A DNA stretch of 64,000 bases from Xanthomonas sp. Leaf131 (GTDB lineage: Bacteria; Pseudomonadota; Gammaproteobacteria; Xanthomonadales; Xanthomonadaceae): positions 323,864-387,863 of the forward strand of contig NZ_LMOG01000018.1 in NCBI RefSeq assembly GCF_001423495.1. Direction: 5' to 3'. Every line of letters begins with the position of its first letter. The first letter of the stretch is position 1. Made by a program: the position numbers and the translations under genes. Positions 47,199 through 58,343 of this stretch are shown one piece after another. A model generated the notes under the pieces. That model saw nothing but the letters and a program-made list of their open reading frames with translations. It was not told the DNA's origin and did no database searches.

Positions 47199-47199
<1 letters not shown>
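46228..47199 (-). CDS. Small-conductance mechanosensitive channel (MscS family)
   Basis: A 323-aa inner-membrane channel that opens under membrane tension to release osmolytes. A short Ala-rich N-terminus precedes three transmembrane helices; the pore helix holds AVLGAAGLAVGLALKDSLSNIAAGVMLIV, and the beta domain reads RPMRDGDHVVIAGQEGIVDEI, then ITLPNSTITTSPIVNYS. The ppsA stop and this start share one base (TGATG), so it is co-transcribed downstream of ppsA. Confidence 0.93.
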
Positions 47200-49592
<2,393 letters not shown>

Positions 49593-49734
49593 GCGCGATG
49601 CTCCGTAAGGCCATCGCCCGAGCGGGCTGGATGGCCGCGACCGTAGGAAGAAGCCGCTATGATGCAGTGCACAGCGGAATCTGCACAAGCATGAACCCGT
49701 AAGTTTTGAACACCAGTTCAAAGAGGTGGTCTCG

Positions 49735-50556
49735 ATGTCAACAATTCGACCGGTGTTCTACGTCTCCGATGGAACCGGTATCACCGCTGAAACGATTGGG
49801 CATAGCCTGCTCACGCAGTTCAGCGGATTCAACTTCGTCACCGACCGCATGTCGTTCATTGACGATGCAGAAAAAGCGCGCGATGCGGCGCTGCGCGTAC
49901 GCGCGGCAGGCGAGCGGTACCAAGTGCGCCCGGTGGTGGTCAATTCGTGCGTCGATCCACAATTGAGCATGATCCTGGCCGAAAGCGGGGCATTGATGCT
50001 GGATGTGTTCGCGCCCTTCATCGAGCCACTGGAGCGCGAGCTCAATGCACCGCGGCACTCGCTGGTGGGCCGCGCGCATGGCATGGTGGACTTCGAGACC
50101 TATCACCGCCGCATCAATGCGATGAACTTCGCGTTGAGCCACGATGACGGCATTGCGCTCAATTACGACGAGGCCGATGTGATCCTGGTGGCGGTCTCGC
50201 GTGCGGGCAAGACGCCCACCTGCATCTATCTGGCATTGCATTACGGCATCCGCGCCGCCAACTATCCGTTGACAGAAGAAGATCTGGAAAACGAGAGCCT
50301 GCCGCCGCGCTTGCGCAATTACCGCAGCAAGTTGTTCGGGTTGACCATCGACCCGGAGCGGCTGCAGCAGATTCGTCAGGAGCGGCGCGCCAATTCGCGC
50401 TACAGCGCGGCAGAGACCTGCAGGCGTGAAGTCGCCACCGCCGAGCGCATGTTCCAGATGGAACGCATTCCTACCCTGAGCACCACCAATACCTCGATCG
50501 AGGAAATCTCCAGCAAGGTGTTGTCCACGCTGGGGCTGCAACGCGAGATGTTTTGA
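49735..50556 (+). CDS. ppsR: PEP synthase regulatory protein (kinase/pyrophosphorylase)
   Basis: A 273-aa DUF299-family bifunctional enzyme that reversibly phosphorylates a Thr next to the catalytic His of PpsA using ADP, switching it off and on. Start [22 protein letters not shown] (ATG 49735, preceded by AGAGGTGG). The P-loop-like [22 protein letters not shown] is present. It is divergent from its target ppsA, as in many proteobacteria. Confidence 0.95.
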   Translation: MSTIRPVFYVSDGTGITAETIGHSLLTQFSGFNFVTDRMSFIDDAEKARDAALRVRAAGERYQVRPVVVNSCVDPQLSMILAESGALMLDVFAPFIEPLERELNAPRHSLVGRAHGMVDFETYHRRINAMNFALSHDDGIALNYDEADVILVAVSRAGKTPTCIYLALHYGIRAANYPLTEEDLENESLPPRLRNYRSKLFGLTIDPERLQQIRQERRANSRYSAAETCRREVATAERMFQMERIPTLSTTNTSIEEISSKVLSTLGLQREMF

Positions 50557-50761
50557 GGCCGGGAATGGTGGGTCTGGATTCGGGATTGGGCAAGCAGACG
50601 GCGCGTTCACACACAATCCGGATGCTGCCGCGACGCGGCTGACGGCTTGTTGGCAACCCAAGCGAAATCAAGCGGGCGGGACAGTGCTCCGCTAAAGTAG
50701 GCCTGCCGATGGGCAGTCGTCAATGCTGCCCGTGCGGCAGCGCAGCGTGTAGGATCGGTTT

Positions 50762-51265
50762 ATGGCGCAAGCACTGAGCAAACTCGAACGCATCCCCAAG
50801 TTGAGCCGGTTCGGCTGGCTGATGGGCTTGTATGCAGAGAACTTCCAGCACCTGACCCGGCTGTTCGCGCCGGCCGACCTCGCTCCCGGCTCGTATGTGT
50901 CATCGATCGGCGATGGGTTGAACCTGCGTCTGGACGTGATCGAGTGCCACCGCTATACGGTGGAGCTGCGGCTGACTTACGACCTGTGCGACCCGGTGAC
51001 CGGCGAGCCCGATCCTTCCGCGTATGTGCGGCTGTACCGCGATGCGCGCCAGGCCGAGACCACGCATTGCTACGTCGGCCGTCGCTGGCAGGACGTGATG
51101 GGCATGTTCCCGCCGCCGGCCGAGCTGATCAGCCACCGCATGCGCATGAATACGTTCCTGGGCAAGTGGCTGGACTATCTGGCCGAGCGCGGCCACGGCG
51201 TCGCCACGTTGCGCCTGGATACCGACTATGTGGCACCGCCGCGCGCCAATTCGCATCTCGGCTGA
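50762..51265 (+). CDS. DUF1249 family protein (YqiB-like)
   Basis: A 167-aa cytoplasmic protein of the DUF1249/YqiB family: FGWLMGLYAENFQHLTRLF, VIECHRYTVELRLTYDLC and DPSAYVRLYRDARQAE. Function is unknown; in E. coli yqiB sits with nudF and cpdA, and here a NUDIX gene follows 79 nt later, partly preserving that association. A DNA stretch at 50559-50590 before it carries short GGGATT-type repeats. Confidence 0.85.
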   Translation: MAQALSKLERIPKLSRFGWLMGLYAENFQHLTRLFAPADLAPGSYVSSIGDGLNLRLDVIECHRYTVELRLTYDLCDPVTGEPDPSAYVRLYRDARQAETTHCYVGRRWQDVMGMFPPPAELISHRMRMNTFLGKWLDYLAERGHGVATLRLDTDYVAPPRANSHLG

Positions 51266-51344
51266 GCGGCTGGGTAGCGGCTGGGCCGATCGCTGCTGAT
51301 GGCGCATCGGTCATACTGATGTGCTTCGTGTCAGATCGCGTGCC

Positions 51345-51833
51345 ATGCCCTATACCCCTATCGTCGCCACACTTGGCTACCTGTTGTCGCCCGACGGAAC
51401 TCAGGTCTTGATGATCCACCGCAACGCCCGCCCCGGCGATCAGCACCTGGGCAAATACAACGGGCTCGGCGGCAAGGTGGAACCGGACGAAGACGTATTG
51501 GCCGGCATGCGCCGCGAGATCCGTGAAGAGGCCGGCGTGGAGTGTGGCGACATGCAACTGCGCGGCACCATCAGCTGGCCGGGATTCGGCAAGCACGGCG
51601 AGGACTGGTTGGGCTTCGTGTTCCTGATCCGCAACTTCCAGGGCACGCCGCAGGCCTCCAATCCGGAAGGCACGCTGGAATGGGTGGCGCTCGACCGGAT
51701 GGAGCAGCTGCCGATGTGGGAAGGCGACCGCAACTTTCTGCCGCTGGTGTTCGACGGCGACCCGCGTCCGTTCCATGGCGTGATGCCGTATCGCGACGGG
51801 CGGATGCAATCGTGGACGTATTCGCGCATCTGA
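51345..51833 (+). CDS. NUDIX hydrolase (8-oxo-dGTP diphosphatase-like)
   Basis: A 162-aa NUDIX protein, start MPYTPIVATLGYLL (ATG 51345). The Nudix box GGKVEPDEDVLAGMRREIREEAGV matches GX5EX7REUXEEXGU; RNARPGDQHLGKYNGLGGK precedes it, resembling MutT-related 8-oxo-dGTP hydrolases that sanitise the nucleotide pool. Specificity is not proven. Probably not in an operon with bdhA, which is on the other strand. Confidence 0.9.
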   Translation: MPYTPIVATLGYLLSPDGTQVLMIHRNARPGDQHLGKYNGLGGKVEPDEDVLAGMRREIREEAGVECGDMQLRGTISWPGFGKHGEDWLGFVFLIRNFQGTPQASNPEGTLEWVALDRMEQLPMWEGDRNFLPLVFDGDPRPFHGVMPYRDGRMQSWTYSRI

Positions 51834-51997
51834 GCGCGTGGGTCCGTTAGCGAGCGCAAGCGTGGTCTTTCACCGTATATCGAAGCTGCATTGAGCCCAG
51901 CTGCCGCACCGAGCACTTCTCCACATCCGCTGTGGATGAAACCTGCGCAAGTCTGTGGACAACTCTGCACCCGCCTTGCGGCGCAAGGCTGTCAAGT

Positions 51998-52022
51998 CGA
52001 CTGGTGAAATTTTCACCAGTCG
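51998..52022. repeat. 25-nt perfect palindrome beside bdhA
   Basis: CGACTGGTGAAA (51998-52009) and its exact complement (52011-52022) flank one T. It ends 3 nt past the bdhA stop codon. It could be a hairpin at the transcript end (9-bp stem, 7-nt loop, no T run) or a protein-binding site; its symmetry around a single central base resembles operators. Confidence 0.6.
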
Positions 52023-52025
52023 CGA

Positions 52026-52784
52026 TTATTGCGCCGTCCAGCCGCCATCGATAGCGATCGACTGCCCGGTGATGTTGCGCGCAGCATGCGACATCAGAAA
52101 CGCGACTGTGCCGGCCAGTTCGTCGTACTCGATGAAGGCGCTCTTGGGCATCGGCTTGAGCATCACATCGCGGATCACGGCGTCTTCGGCAATGCCGCGC
52201 GTGCGTGCCTGGTCGGCGATCTGGCGCTCCACCAATGGCGTGCGCACATAGCTGGGGCACAGTGTGTTGACGGTGATGTCGCAGTCGGCAGTTTCCAGCG
52301 CGATGACCTTGGCCAGCCCGACCAGGCCGTGCTTGGCCGCGACATACGCACTCTTGTACGGGCTGGCCACCAACGAATGGATACTGCCGATGTTGACGAT
52401 GCGCCCGTAGCCGGCTTCACGCATGCCGGGCAAAACCGCGCGGCTGAGCCGTGCGGCGCCGGTCAACATCACCTCCACCAGCAAAGCCCAACGCTGCATC
52501 GGGAAGTCTTCCAGCGCGGACACGTGCTGCAGGCCGGCGTTGTTGATCAGCACCTGCGGCGCGCGCGATGCGCTGGCCAGCGCACGCACGATGCTGTCGT
52601 CATCGGTCACGTCCAGCGCTAGCGCTTCGGCCGAACCGCCGGCCTCGCGCAAGGTCTGCGCAGTGCGCTCGGCAGACGCCAACTCCATATCGCTGACGAT
52701 CAGATGGTGGCCAGCGGCGGCCAGCTCGGTGGAGATGCCGGCGCCAATACCGCTGCCTGCGCCGGTGATCAGGATGCTGCGCAT
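52026..52784 (-). CDS. bdhA: D-beta-hydroxybutyrate dehydrogenase (SDR family)
   Basis: A 252-aa NAD-dependent short-chain dehydrogenase that oxidises 3-hydroxybutyrate to acetoacetate. ATG 52784 starts MRSILITGAGSGIGAGISTE (Gly motif GxxxGxG). NNAG in VLINNAGLQHV, Ser in IVNIGSIHSL and YxxxK in SAYVAAKHGLVGLAK give the active site; the NTLCPSYVRTPLVERQI segment is typical of BdhA. It faces the phaEC and lipid genes and would process monomers from PHA breakdown. Confidence 0.9.
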   Translation of the reverse strand: MRSILITGAGSGIGAGISTELAAAGHHLIVSDMELASAERTAQTLREAGGSAEALALDVTDDDSIVRALASASRAPQVLINNAGLQHVSALEDFPMQRWALLVEVMLTGAARLSRAVLPGMREAGYGRIVNIGSIHSLVASPYKSAYVAAKHGLVGLAKVIALETADCDITVNTLCPSYVRTPLVERQIADQARTRGIAEDAVIRDVMLKPMPKSAFIEYDELAGTVAFLMSHAARNITGQSIAIDGGWTAQ

Positions 52785-52918
52785 CGGGTTTCCTACTCTG
52801 GAGTCGTGCGCGGCCAGGGGCGGCAACGCTGGCCGCCAGACTAGCCGAGTACGGCGAAACGGTCGCCTGCATGGCGCGCGCGCGTTACCCTTTGCGCCTC
52901 GATCACCTCAGGCTGCGC

Positions 52919-53533
52919 ATGAAACGCCATTTTTCGATGCTGCGCGATTTCCAACTCGCGGACTGGTTCACCCTGGCCAACGCCTTCTGTGGCACCGGTG
53001 CGGTGTTTGCCTCGATGCGCTTTCTGCAAGAAGGCCATCGCGGCGATCTGCTGCTGGGCATGGCGCTGATTCCGCTGGCGTTCGTCTTCGATGCGCTGGA
53101 CGGGCACGTGGCACGCTGGCGCAAAGCGTCCTCGACGCTGGGGCGCGAGCTGGATTCGCTGGCCGATGTGATTTCGTTCGGCGTGGCGCCGGCGGCGCTG
53201 GGCTACGCCTGCGGCATGCGCGGTGGCTGGGACTGGTTGGTGCTGAGCTATTTCGTGTGCTGCGGCGTGAGCCGGTTGGCGCGTTACAACGTGACCGCCG
53301 AAGAGATCGCGGGCGAGGCCGACAAGGTGCCGTATTTCGAAGGCACGCCAATTCCCAGCAGCCTGCTGCTGGTGATCCTGCTTGCGGTGGCCGCCAGCAC
53401 TGGCCATATCGGCCAAAGCCTGTGGTGGGGCCAGTGGCAGCTCGGGCCGTGGCAGTTGCATCCGTTGGTGCTGCTGTTTGCGGTCTCCGGCTCGCTGATG
53501 ATCAGCAAGACGCTGCGTATTCCCAAACCCTGA
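52919..53533 (+). CDS. pssA: CDP-alcohol phosphatidyltransferase (phosphatidylserine synthase type)
   Basis: A 204-aa inner-membrane phospholipid enzyme with about six helices and the full family motif, here in DALDGHVARWRKASSTLGRE followed by LDSLADV (DGxxAR, G, D, D). Type II PssA transfers a phosphatidyl group from CDP-diacylglycerol to serine; the sequence does not exclude another alcohol. I use ATG 52919 (MKRHFSMLRDFQLADW), the start of the conserved region; ATG 52871 is an in-frame alternative giving 16 more residues. Confidence 0.85.
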   Translation: MKRHFSMLRDFQLADWFTLANAFCGTGAVFASMRFLQEGHRGDLLLGMALIPLAFVFDALDGHVARWRKASSTLGRELDSLADVISFGVAPAALGYACGMRGGWDWLVLSYFVCCGVSRLARYNVTAEEIAGEADKVPYFEGTPIPSSLLLVILLAVAASTGHIGQSLWWGQWQLGPWQLHPLVLLFAVSGSLMISKTLRIPKP

Positions 53534-53588
53534 CCGGCACGCCGGGACACACGCGGTAGGATGGCTCGGTGAACAGGCACAGGAAGGG

Positions 53589-54773
53589 ATGATGGCAAGC
53601 AGCGGTTCGGACAATGGCAACGAAGACAAGGCGCGCCAGTATTGGAACGCCTGGGGAGATGCCATGCGCCACGGCCAGTCCGGCTCCGCTGCGCCGCCGG
53701 GTGCGGTTCCAGGCATGGGGCCGGGCACGGACGCACCGCAGGACTGGCGCAAGGCGATGGACTGGTGGTCGCAGCTGTTGCCCACCCAGGCCGCACCGCA
53801 GGCGCAGGAGGCGATCGACCGCTTCCGCAATCAGGCCGGCGACTGGTTCGGCACCATGCAACAGGTAGCCGCGCAGTTTGCCGGGCGCGATACCTCGGCC
53901 AACGAAGTCTCCGATGCCTGGCGCAACGCCGTGCAGGGGCAAGGCGAGCAGCTGATGCAGTGGACGCTGGGCTCGCTGCGCGGCGGTAGCCCGGGCGGGT
54001 TCGACCCGTGGCTGCAGCAGGCAGCGCAAAGTCTGGAAAAGTGGCAGCAGGAAAATGCGCCCTGGCTGCAGATGCCGGCATTCGGCTTGAACCGCAATCA
54101 TCAGGCGCGGCTGCAGACGCTGGCACGCGCACAGCAGGATTATCAGGCGCAATCGCAGGCCTATGGCGAACAACTCAAGTCGGCCATCGAGCAGGCATTC
54201 GGGCGTTTCACCTCCAAGCTGGGCGAGCATGAGAGCAGCGGCAGCCAGCTGACCAGTGCGCGCGCCTTATTCGATCTGTGGATCGAGGCTGCCGAAGAGT
54301 CTTATGCCGACATTGCGTTGTCCGACCGCTTTCGCGAGGTGTACGGCGGCTTCGCCAATGCGCACATGCGCTTGCGGGCCGCGCTGCAGGAAGAAGTGGA
54401 GCAGTTGAGCGAGCGCTTCGGCATGCCGACACGGTCGGAGATGGATGCCGCGCATCGCCGTATTGCCGAGCTGGAGCGCGCGGTGCGCCGGATCGTGCGC
54501 AGCGCAGCCAGCCCGGCAAGCAAGCCTGCGGCAACGTCGGCAGCAGATCCGGCTACGCGGGCCACTGCCAAGCGCGCGTCGTCGTCCAAGGCAAGAGCAG
54601 TGGCTGAAGCAGCGACTGCGACTGGCGCTGTCAAAAAGACTTCAGCTAAAAAATCTCCAGTTAAAAAGTCTCCGGCCAAAAAAGCGACCGCGTCGAAAAC
54701 GGTCCCCAAGCCAGTCGTCGGCAAGCCTGCCGGCAAGCCGAGCACACGCAAGCCACGGGGAGCGCAGGCATGA
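53589..54773 (+). CDS. phaE: Class III PHA synthase subunit PhaE with histone-H1-like tail
   Basis: A 394-aa accessory subunit of class III polyhydroxyalkanoate synthase; PhaE pairs with PhaC and is needed for activity. The family region is about 15-290, including the conserved WIEAAEESYADIALSDRFREVYGGFANAHMRL. Residues about 305-394 form an Ala/Lys/Pro/Ser-rich tail with KKSPVKKSPAKKAT repeats similar to AlgP/histone-H1-like proteins; this is not typical of PhaE. Stop overlaps phaC by 4 nt (ATGA). Confidence 0.9.
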   Translation: MMASSGSDNGNEDKARQYWNAWGDAMRHGQSGSAAPPGAVPGMGPGTDAPQDWRKAMDWWSQLLPTQAAPQAQEAIDRFRNQAGDWFGTMQQVAAQFAGRDTSANEVSDAWRNAVQGQGEQLMQWTLGSLRGGSPGGFDPWLQQAAQSLEKWQQENAPWLQMPAFGLNRNHQARLQTLARAQQDYQAQSQAYGEQLKSAIEQAFGRFTSKLGEHESSGSQLTSARALFDLWIEAAEESYADIALSDRFREVYGGFANAHMRLRAALQEEVEQLSERFGMPTRSEMDAAHRRIAELERAVRRIVRSAASPASKPAATSAADPATRATAKRASSSKARAVAEAATATGAVKKTSAKKSPVKKSPAKKATASKTVPKPVVGKPAGKPSTRKPRGAQA

Positions 54774-55846
54774 AAGGCCCCTTGGGATTCAGTGCCGAAG
54801 ACCTGATGCAGGAAACCCTGTCGATGCAGCGCAAGCTGCGCGAGGGGCTCAAGCTGCTGCCCGGCGTGGAAGAGGTGGATTACGGTGTTACCGAGCGCGA
54901 AGAAATCTGGCGCGACGGCAAGGTGGTGCTATATCGCTTCATCGGCGAACAGGCGCCGGTGGCCAAGACGCCGCTGCTGATCGTCTACGCGCTGGTCAAT
55001 CGCCCCTACATGGTCGACCTGCAAGCAGATCGCTCGCTGGTCAAGGGCCTGTTGAGCCATGGTCAGGATGTCTATGTGCTGGACTGGGGCTACCCGGACC
55101 GCTCCGAACGTTATCTCACGCTCGAGGACTATCTGCTGCGCTATATCGATGGCGCGGTGGACCACCTGCGTGCGCAATCAGGGCTGGAAGCCGTCGATGT
55201 GCTCGGCATCTGCCAGGGCGGCACGTTTTCGCTGTGCTACGCCGCGTTGCAACGACCCAAGGTGCGCAACCTGATCACCATGGTCACGCCGGTGGATTTT
55301 CATACGCCCGACAACATGCTCTCCAACTGGGCACGCATGGTCGATGTGGATTTGTTCGTCGACACCATGGGCAACGTGCCGGCGGATCTGATGAACGCCA
55401 GTTACCTGATGCTCAAGCCGTTCCGGCTGAATCTGCAGAAGTATGTCGGCTTGCTCGACATCCTCGACGACAAGCAGGCGCTGGAAGATTTCCTGCGCAT
55501 GGAAAAGTGGATCTTCGATTCGCCCGATCTTGCTGGCGAAGCCTTCCGCGAGTTCGTTACGTTGTTCTATCAGCGCAATGGGCTGGTGACAGGGCAGGTG
55601 AGCATTGGCGGACAGGCGGTCGATCTGCAGGACGTCGACATGCCGGTGCTGAACATCTACGCCGAACACGATCATCTGGTGCCGCCCGATGCCTCGCGTG
55701 CATTGCGCGGCCTGGTTGGCAGCGAGGATTACACCGAGCTCAGTTTCCGCGGCGGGCATATCGGCATCTACGTATCCGGACGTGCGCAGCGCGAAGTGCC
55801 GGTAGCGATCCACCGCTGGTTGCAGGCGCGTGGCGGCAACGCCTGA
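54770..55846 (+). CDS. phaC: Class III polyhydroxyalkanoate synthase subunit PhaC
   Basis: A 358-aa catalytic subunit that polymerises (R)-3-hydroxyacyl-CoA. The lipase-box-like GICQGG (nucleophile Cys148), the Asp in NIYAEHDHLVPPDASR and the His in FRGGHIGIYVSGRA form the catalytic triad; the length fits class III. It is coupled to phaE by ATGA, and a bdhA lies nearby, giving a small PHA-cycle neighbourhood. Confidence 0.96.
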   Translation: MKGPLGFSAEDLMQETLSMQRKLREGLKLLPGVEEVDYGVTEREEIWRDGKVVLYRFIGEQAPVAKTPLLIVYALVNRPYMVDLQADRSLVKGLLSHGQDVYVLDWGYPDRSERYLTLEDYLLRYIDGAVDHLRAQSGLEAVDVLGICQGGTFSLCYAALQRPKVRNLITMVTPVDFHTPDNMLSNWARMVDVDLFVDTMGNVPADLMNASYLMLKPFRLNLQKYVGLLDILDDKQALEDFLRMEKWIFDSPDLAGEAFREFVTLFYQRNGLVTGQVSIGGQAVDLQDVDMPVLNIYAEHDHLVPPDASRALRGLVGSEDYTELSFRGGHIGIYVSGRAQREVPVAIHRWLQARGGNA

Positions 55847-55967
55847 TGCGGTACGGCGGTGCGATCCAAACGCCCGCCATGACGCCACGCAGCACGCCGC
55901 CGGCGCCATCACGACGCGCTGGCGCTGGTCTTTCTAGACTGGGCGCAACGTTTGAAGGAGGCTTTCC

Positions 55968-56168
55968 ATGTCCACCAGCACCTCGCTGTCCCGTTCTCTC
56001 AACGATCGCATGATCGCCGGTGTCGTCGGCGGTATCGCACGCCGGCTTGGCTGGAGTTCCACCCTGCTGCGCATCTTGTTCGTGATCGTGTCGATCGCCT
56101 CTGCCGCTTTCCCCGGCATTCTGGTCTATCTGATCCTGTGGCTGCTGATCCCCAATCAGGCCGATTGA
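55968..56168 (+). CDS. PspC-domain protein
   Basis: A 66-aa inner-membrane peptide with the PspC motif (NDRMIAGVVGGIARRLGWSSTLLRILFVIVS) and a long hydrophobic C-terminus. In phage-shock systems PspC senses membrane stress with PspB, but no pspA/B is nearby, so its role is not certain. It is preceded by GAAGGAGG. Its stop overlaps a TTG start of the next gene. Confidence 0.85.
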   Translation: MSTSTSLSRSLNDRMIAGVVGGIARRLGWSSTLLRILFVIVSIASAAFPGILVYLILWLLIPNQAD

Positions 56169-56653
56169 CGCCCGCCGCGCGCGCATGGCCCGCAGTGCAC
56201 GTGTTGGGCGCGCTATGGACGCTGCCCAATACCGTGCTTGGCATCGTGATCGGTGCGCTAGGCAGTTGTTTTGGTGCGCGGCCGCGCTGGTCCAGTCATG
56301 AGCTTGCACTGGTCTTCCATGCCTGGCCATGGGGGCCGGGCGGTGCGATGACGCTGGGCAACGTGATCCTGTTGAAAGGTGCCTCGCTCGATCTGCAGTG
56401 CAGCACCTATGCGCATGCCGCCGGCCGCTGCCAGCATCCGCCGGTGCGGTTAGGCGATCACGAACGCGCGCACGTCTATCAATACATGCTGCTCGGGCCG
56501 CTGTTCTTGCCGGTCTATGTCCTGTGTGGCGGCATCCATGTGCGCAATCCGCTGGAGCGGGCCGCCGATCACTATGCGATGCATGGCCACGGTTGGTGGC
56601 CATGGTGGTTTCAGCCCAAACGCGAGAACCCGAACAACTCGGACAAGGGGTGA
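56165..56653 (+). CDS. Putative small membrane-associated HExxH protein
   Basis: About 162 aa from the TTG at 56165 (overlapping the PspC stop, TTGA); GTG 56195 or 56201 are alternatives. Hydrophobic segments lie at about 14-35 and 108-122. The motif GDHERAHVYQYMLLGPLFLPVY contains HExxH (H99, E100, H103) followed by Q, and NPLERAADHY 28-36 residues later supplies a possible third zinc ligand (E131) and Asp, an arrangement seen in gluzincin-like metallopeptidases. I do not recognise a named family. Its 3' end overlaps the convergent oxidoreductase by 43 nt. Confidence 0.65.
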   Translation: MTPAARAWPAVHVLGALWTLPNTVLGIVIGALGSCFGARPRWSSHELALVFHAWPWGPGGAMTLGNVILLKGASLDLQCSTYAHAAGRCQHPPVRLGDHERAHVYQYMLLGPLFLPVYVLCGGIHVRNPLERAADHYAMHGHGWWPWWFQPKRENPNNSDKG

Positions 56654-57822
56654 GCTGTGCCCTCCAGTTGCGCGCGCAGCAGCCCGGCGCCGATCGCGCT
56701 ATAGGTGATGCCATTTCCGCCGTAGGCCATTGCGAACGACACCCGCGGCCCGTATTGCGCATGGGTGCCGAAGAACGGCAATCCATCTGCGGTTTCGGCG
56801 AAGGTGCCGCCCCAGGCGAATACCGGGCGTAGGCTCACGTCCGGCATCGTCTTGTCGATCTTCTTCAACAGCGTCTTCAGCTTGCTCAGCACGCGCGCAT
56901 CGCGGCGTGCGGGAATATCGACGTTGTCGTCTTCGCCACCGGCCACCACGCGTCCATCCGGGGTGCTGCGTACATACAAATACGGGCGTGCGGTCTCCCA
57001 CATCATGGTGTGCTTGAGCGCACCCATCTCGCGGTCGTGCAAGGGGTCGGTGACGAATGCGTAGCTGCTGCGGTTGCGCGCCACCCGTTGCGACAGCCAC
57101 TGCTGATTGCCGTAGCCGGCAGCCATGATGACGTGGCGCGCGCGCACGCTGACACCGTCCTGGGTGCGTAATTGGACATGCTGGTCGTGCGTGTCGATCG
57201 TCGCGATGGCGCTGCGGTCGTAGATGCGCGCACCGTATTGCTCGCATTCTGCGAATAGGCGATAACACAGCCGGTACGGGTCCACGCTGGCGGCAAGGCG
57301 GCTGAGGATCGCGCCCTCGGAGCGTACGCCGTAGTTGTGCCACAGCGGTGCGCGCTCGATCCACTCCACCGGCAAGGCATGCGCCTGGCGTGCCTCCAGC
57401 TCGCTGCGTAACTCCTTCAGGTCGCGTGCCCGGCTCGCGTAATACAGGCTGTCCTGGCGGGAGAAGTCGCAGCTGCCCAGCGTATTGCACAGGCCCTGCA
57501 GGTCGAGGATGGCTTGCGCACACGCGCCGTAAGCGAGCGCCGCCGCCTGCATGCCGTGTTGCCTGGCCAACTCGATCATCGGCGTGTCGATTTCGTATTG
57601 CAGCAAGGCGGTGCTGGCCGAGGTGCTGCCCCAGCCGATCTCGCGCTGCTCGACCACCACCACCTCGTGCCCGTGCTTGAGCAGTTCGTGCGCGATCAAG
57701 GCTGCGGTGACGCCGCCACCGACGATGGCGACCTCGCACTGGGTGTCTTGCTCCAGGCGCGGGTAGGCGCGCATCAAGCCGTTACGGATCGACCAGAACG
57801 GGTAGCCACTTTTGAGGTCCAT
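56611..57822 (-). CDS. FAD-dependent oxidoreductase (DAO family)
   Basis: A 403-aa flavoprotein with a Rossmann dinucleotide-binding motif CEVAIVGGGVTAALIAHELLKHGHEVVVVEQ and a DAO (D-amino-acid oxidase/glycine oxidase-like) body; RPVFAWGGTFAETADGLPFFG and FAMAYGGNGITYSAIGAGLL are typical. ATG 57822 (MDLKSGYPFWSIRNG) is chosen as the first Met in this segment; an upstream open part (to 57954) overlaps a likely promoter. The substrate is unknown. Confidence 0.88.
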   Translation of the reverse strand: MDLKSGYPFWSIRNGLMRAYPRLEQDTQCEVAIVGGGVTAALIAHELLKHGHEVVVVEQREIGWGSTSASTALLQYEIDTPMIELARQHGMQAAALAYGACAQAILDLQGLCNTLGSCDFSRQDSLYYASRARDLKELRSELEARQAHALPVEWIERAPLWHNYGVRSEGAILSRLAASVDPYRLCYRLFAECEQYGARIYDRSAIATIDTHDQHVQLRTQDGVSVRARHVIMAAGYGNQQWLSQRVARNRSSYAFVTDPLHDREMGALKHTMMWETARPYLYVRSTPDGRVVAGGEDDNVDIPARRDARVLSKLKTLLKKIDKTMPDVSLRPVFAWGGTFAETADGLPFFGTHAQYGPRVSFAMAYGGNGITYSAIGAGLLRAQLEGTAHPLSELFGFSRLG

Positions 57823-58013
57823 ACGGTGTCGTGCAAGCGGGCGGAACGCGATTGGACGGCGAAGCGGGGTGAAGCGGTCGTGAGACTTAACCGGTTCTGC
57901 GACCGTCACCAAACCGCAAACAGCCGGCGTTAACGTGCGTGGAAAGCTCCTCACGGCACGGTCGTTATGCTCGCGCCACTAACGTAGTCACAGTTGTTAA
58001 CGAGGGTGTGGGT

Positions 58014-58241
58014 ATGTCGATCGTTCTGTACGTCGGTGGCAGCAAAGATGGCGACAAGGGAGTTGTGCCCTATGGGTTCAGCAAGTCGCGCGCGATGACC
58101 GATGCCGGCCCGGAGGTCTATGTCGAGCGCATGGTGCCACTGAAGAACGTCGGCAAGATTCGCGTGATGGCGCTGGAATCGTTGCACGAAAGCATTCTGG
58201 TCGAGCGCGCCGCTACCCATTACGCCCGCCGCGTCAGCTGA
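58014..58241 (+). CDS. Small protein of unknown function
   Basis: A 75-aa protein beginning MSIVLYVGGSKDGDKGVVPYGFSKS; mixed hydrophobic/charged, with no signal peptide or transmembrane helix. I do not recognise the family. It lies alone between the divergent FAD oxidoreductase and tex. Codon use and start context (GGGTGTGGGT) are plausible but not decisive. Confidence 0.6.
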   Translation: MSIVLYVGGSKDGDKGVVPYGFSKSRAMTDAGPEVYVERMVPLKNVGKIRVMALESLHESILVERAATHYARRVS

Positions 58242-58343
58242 GCGCGTCGGCAGAGGTTTACGGTGGCCCTGTCAACGGGTTCCCGCGACGGGCCAGCACT
58301 GCGAAAATGCTTTTTTCAGTGAAGCGGTTCTTACCGCGCCGTC

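Noticed and set aside
50559-50590. GGGATT-type short repeats after ppsR
   Set aside because: Too short and degenerate to call a repeat element; probably a remnant of a common intergenic sequence.
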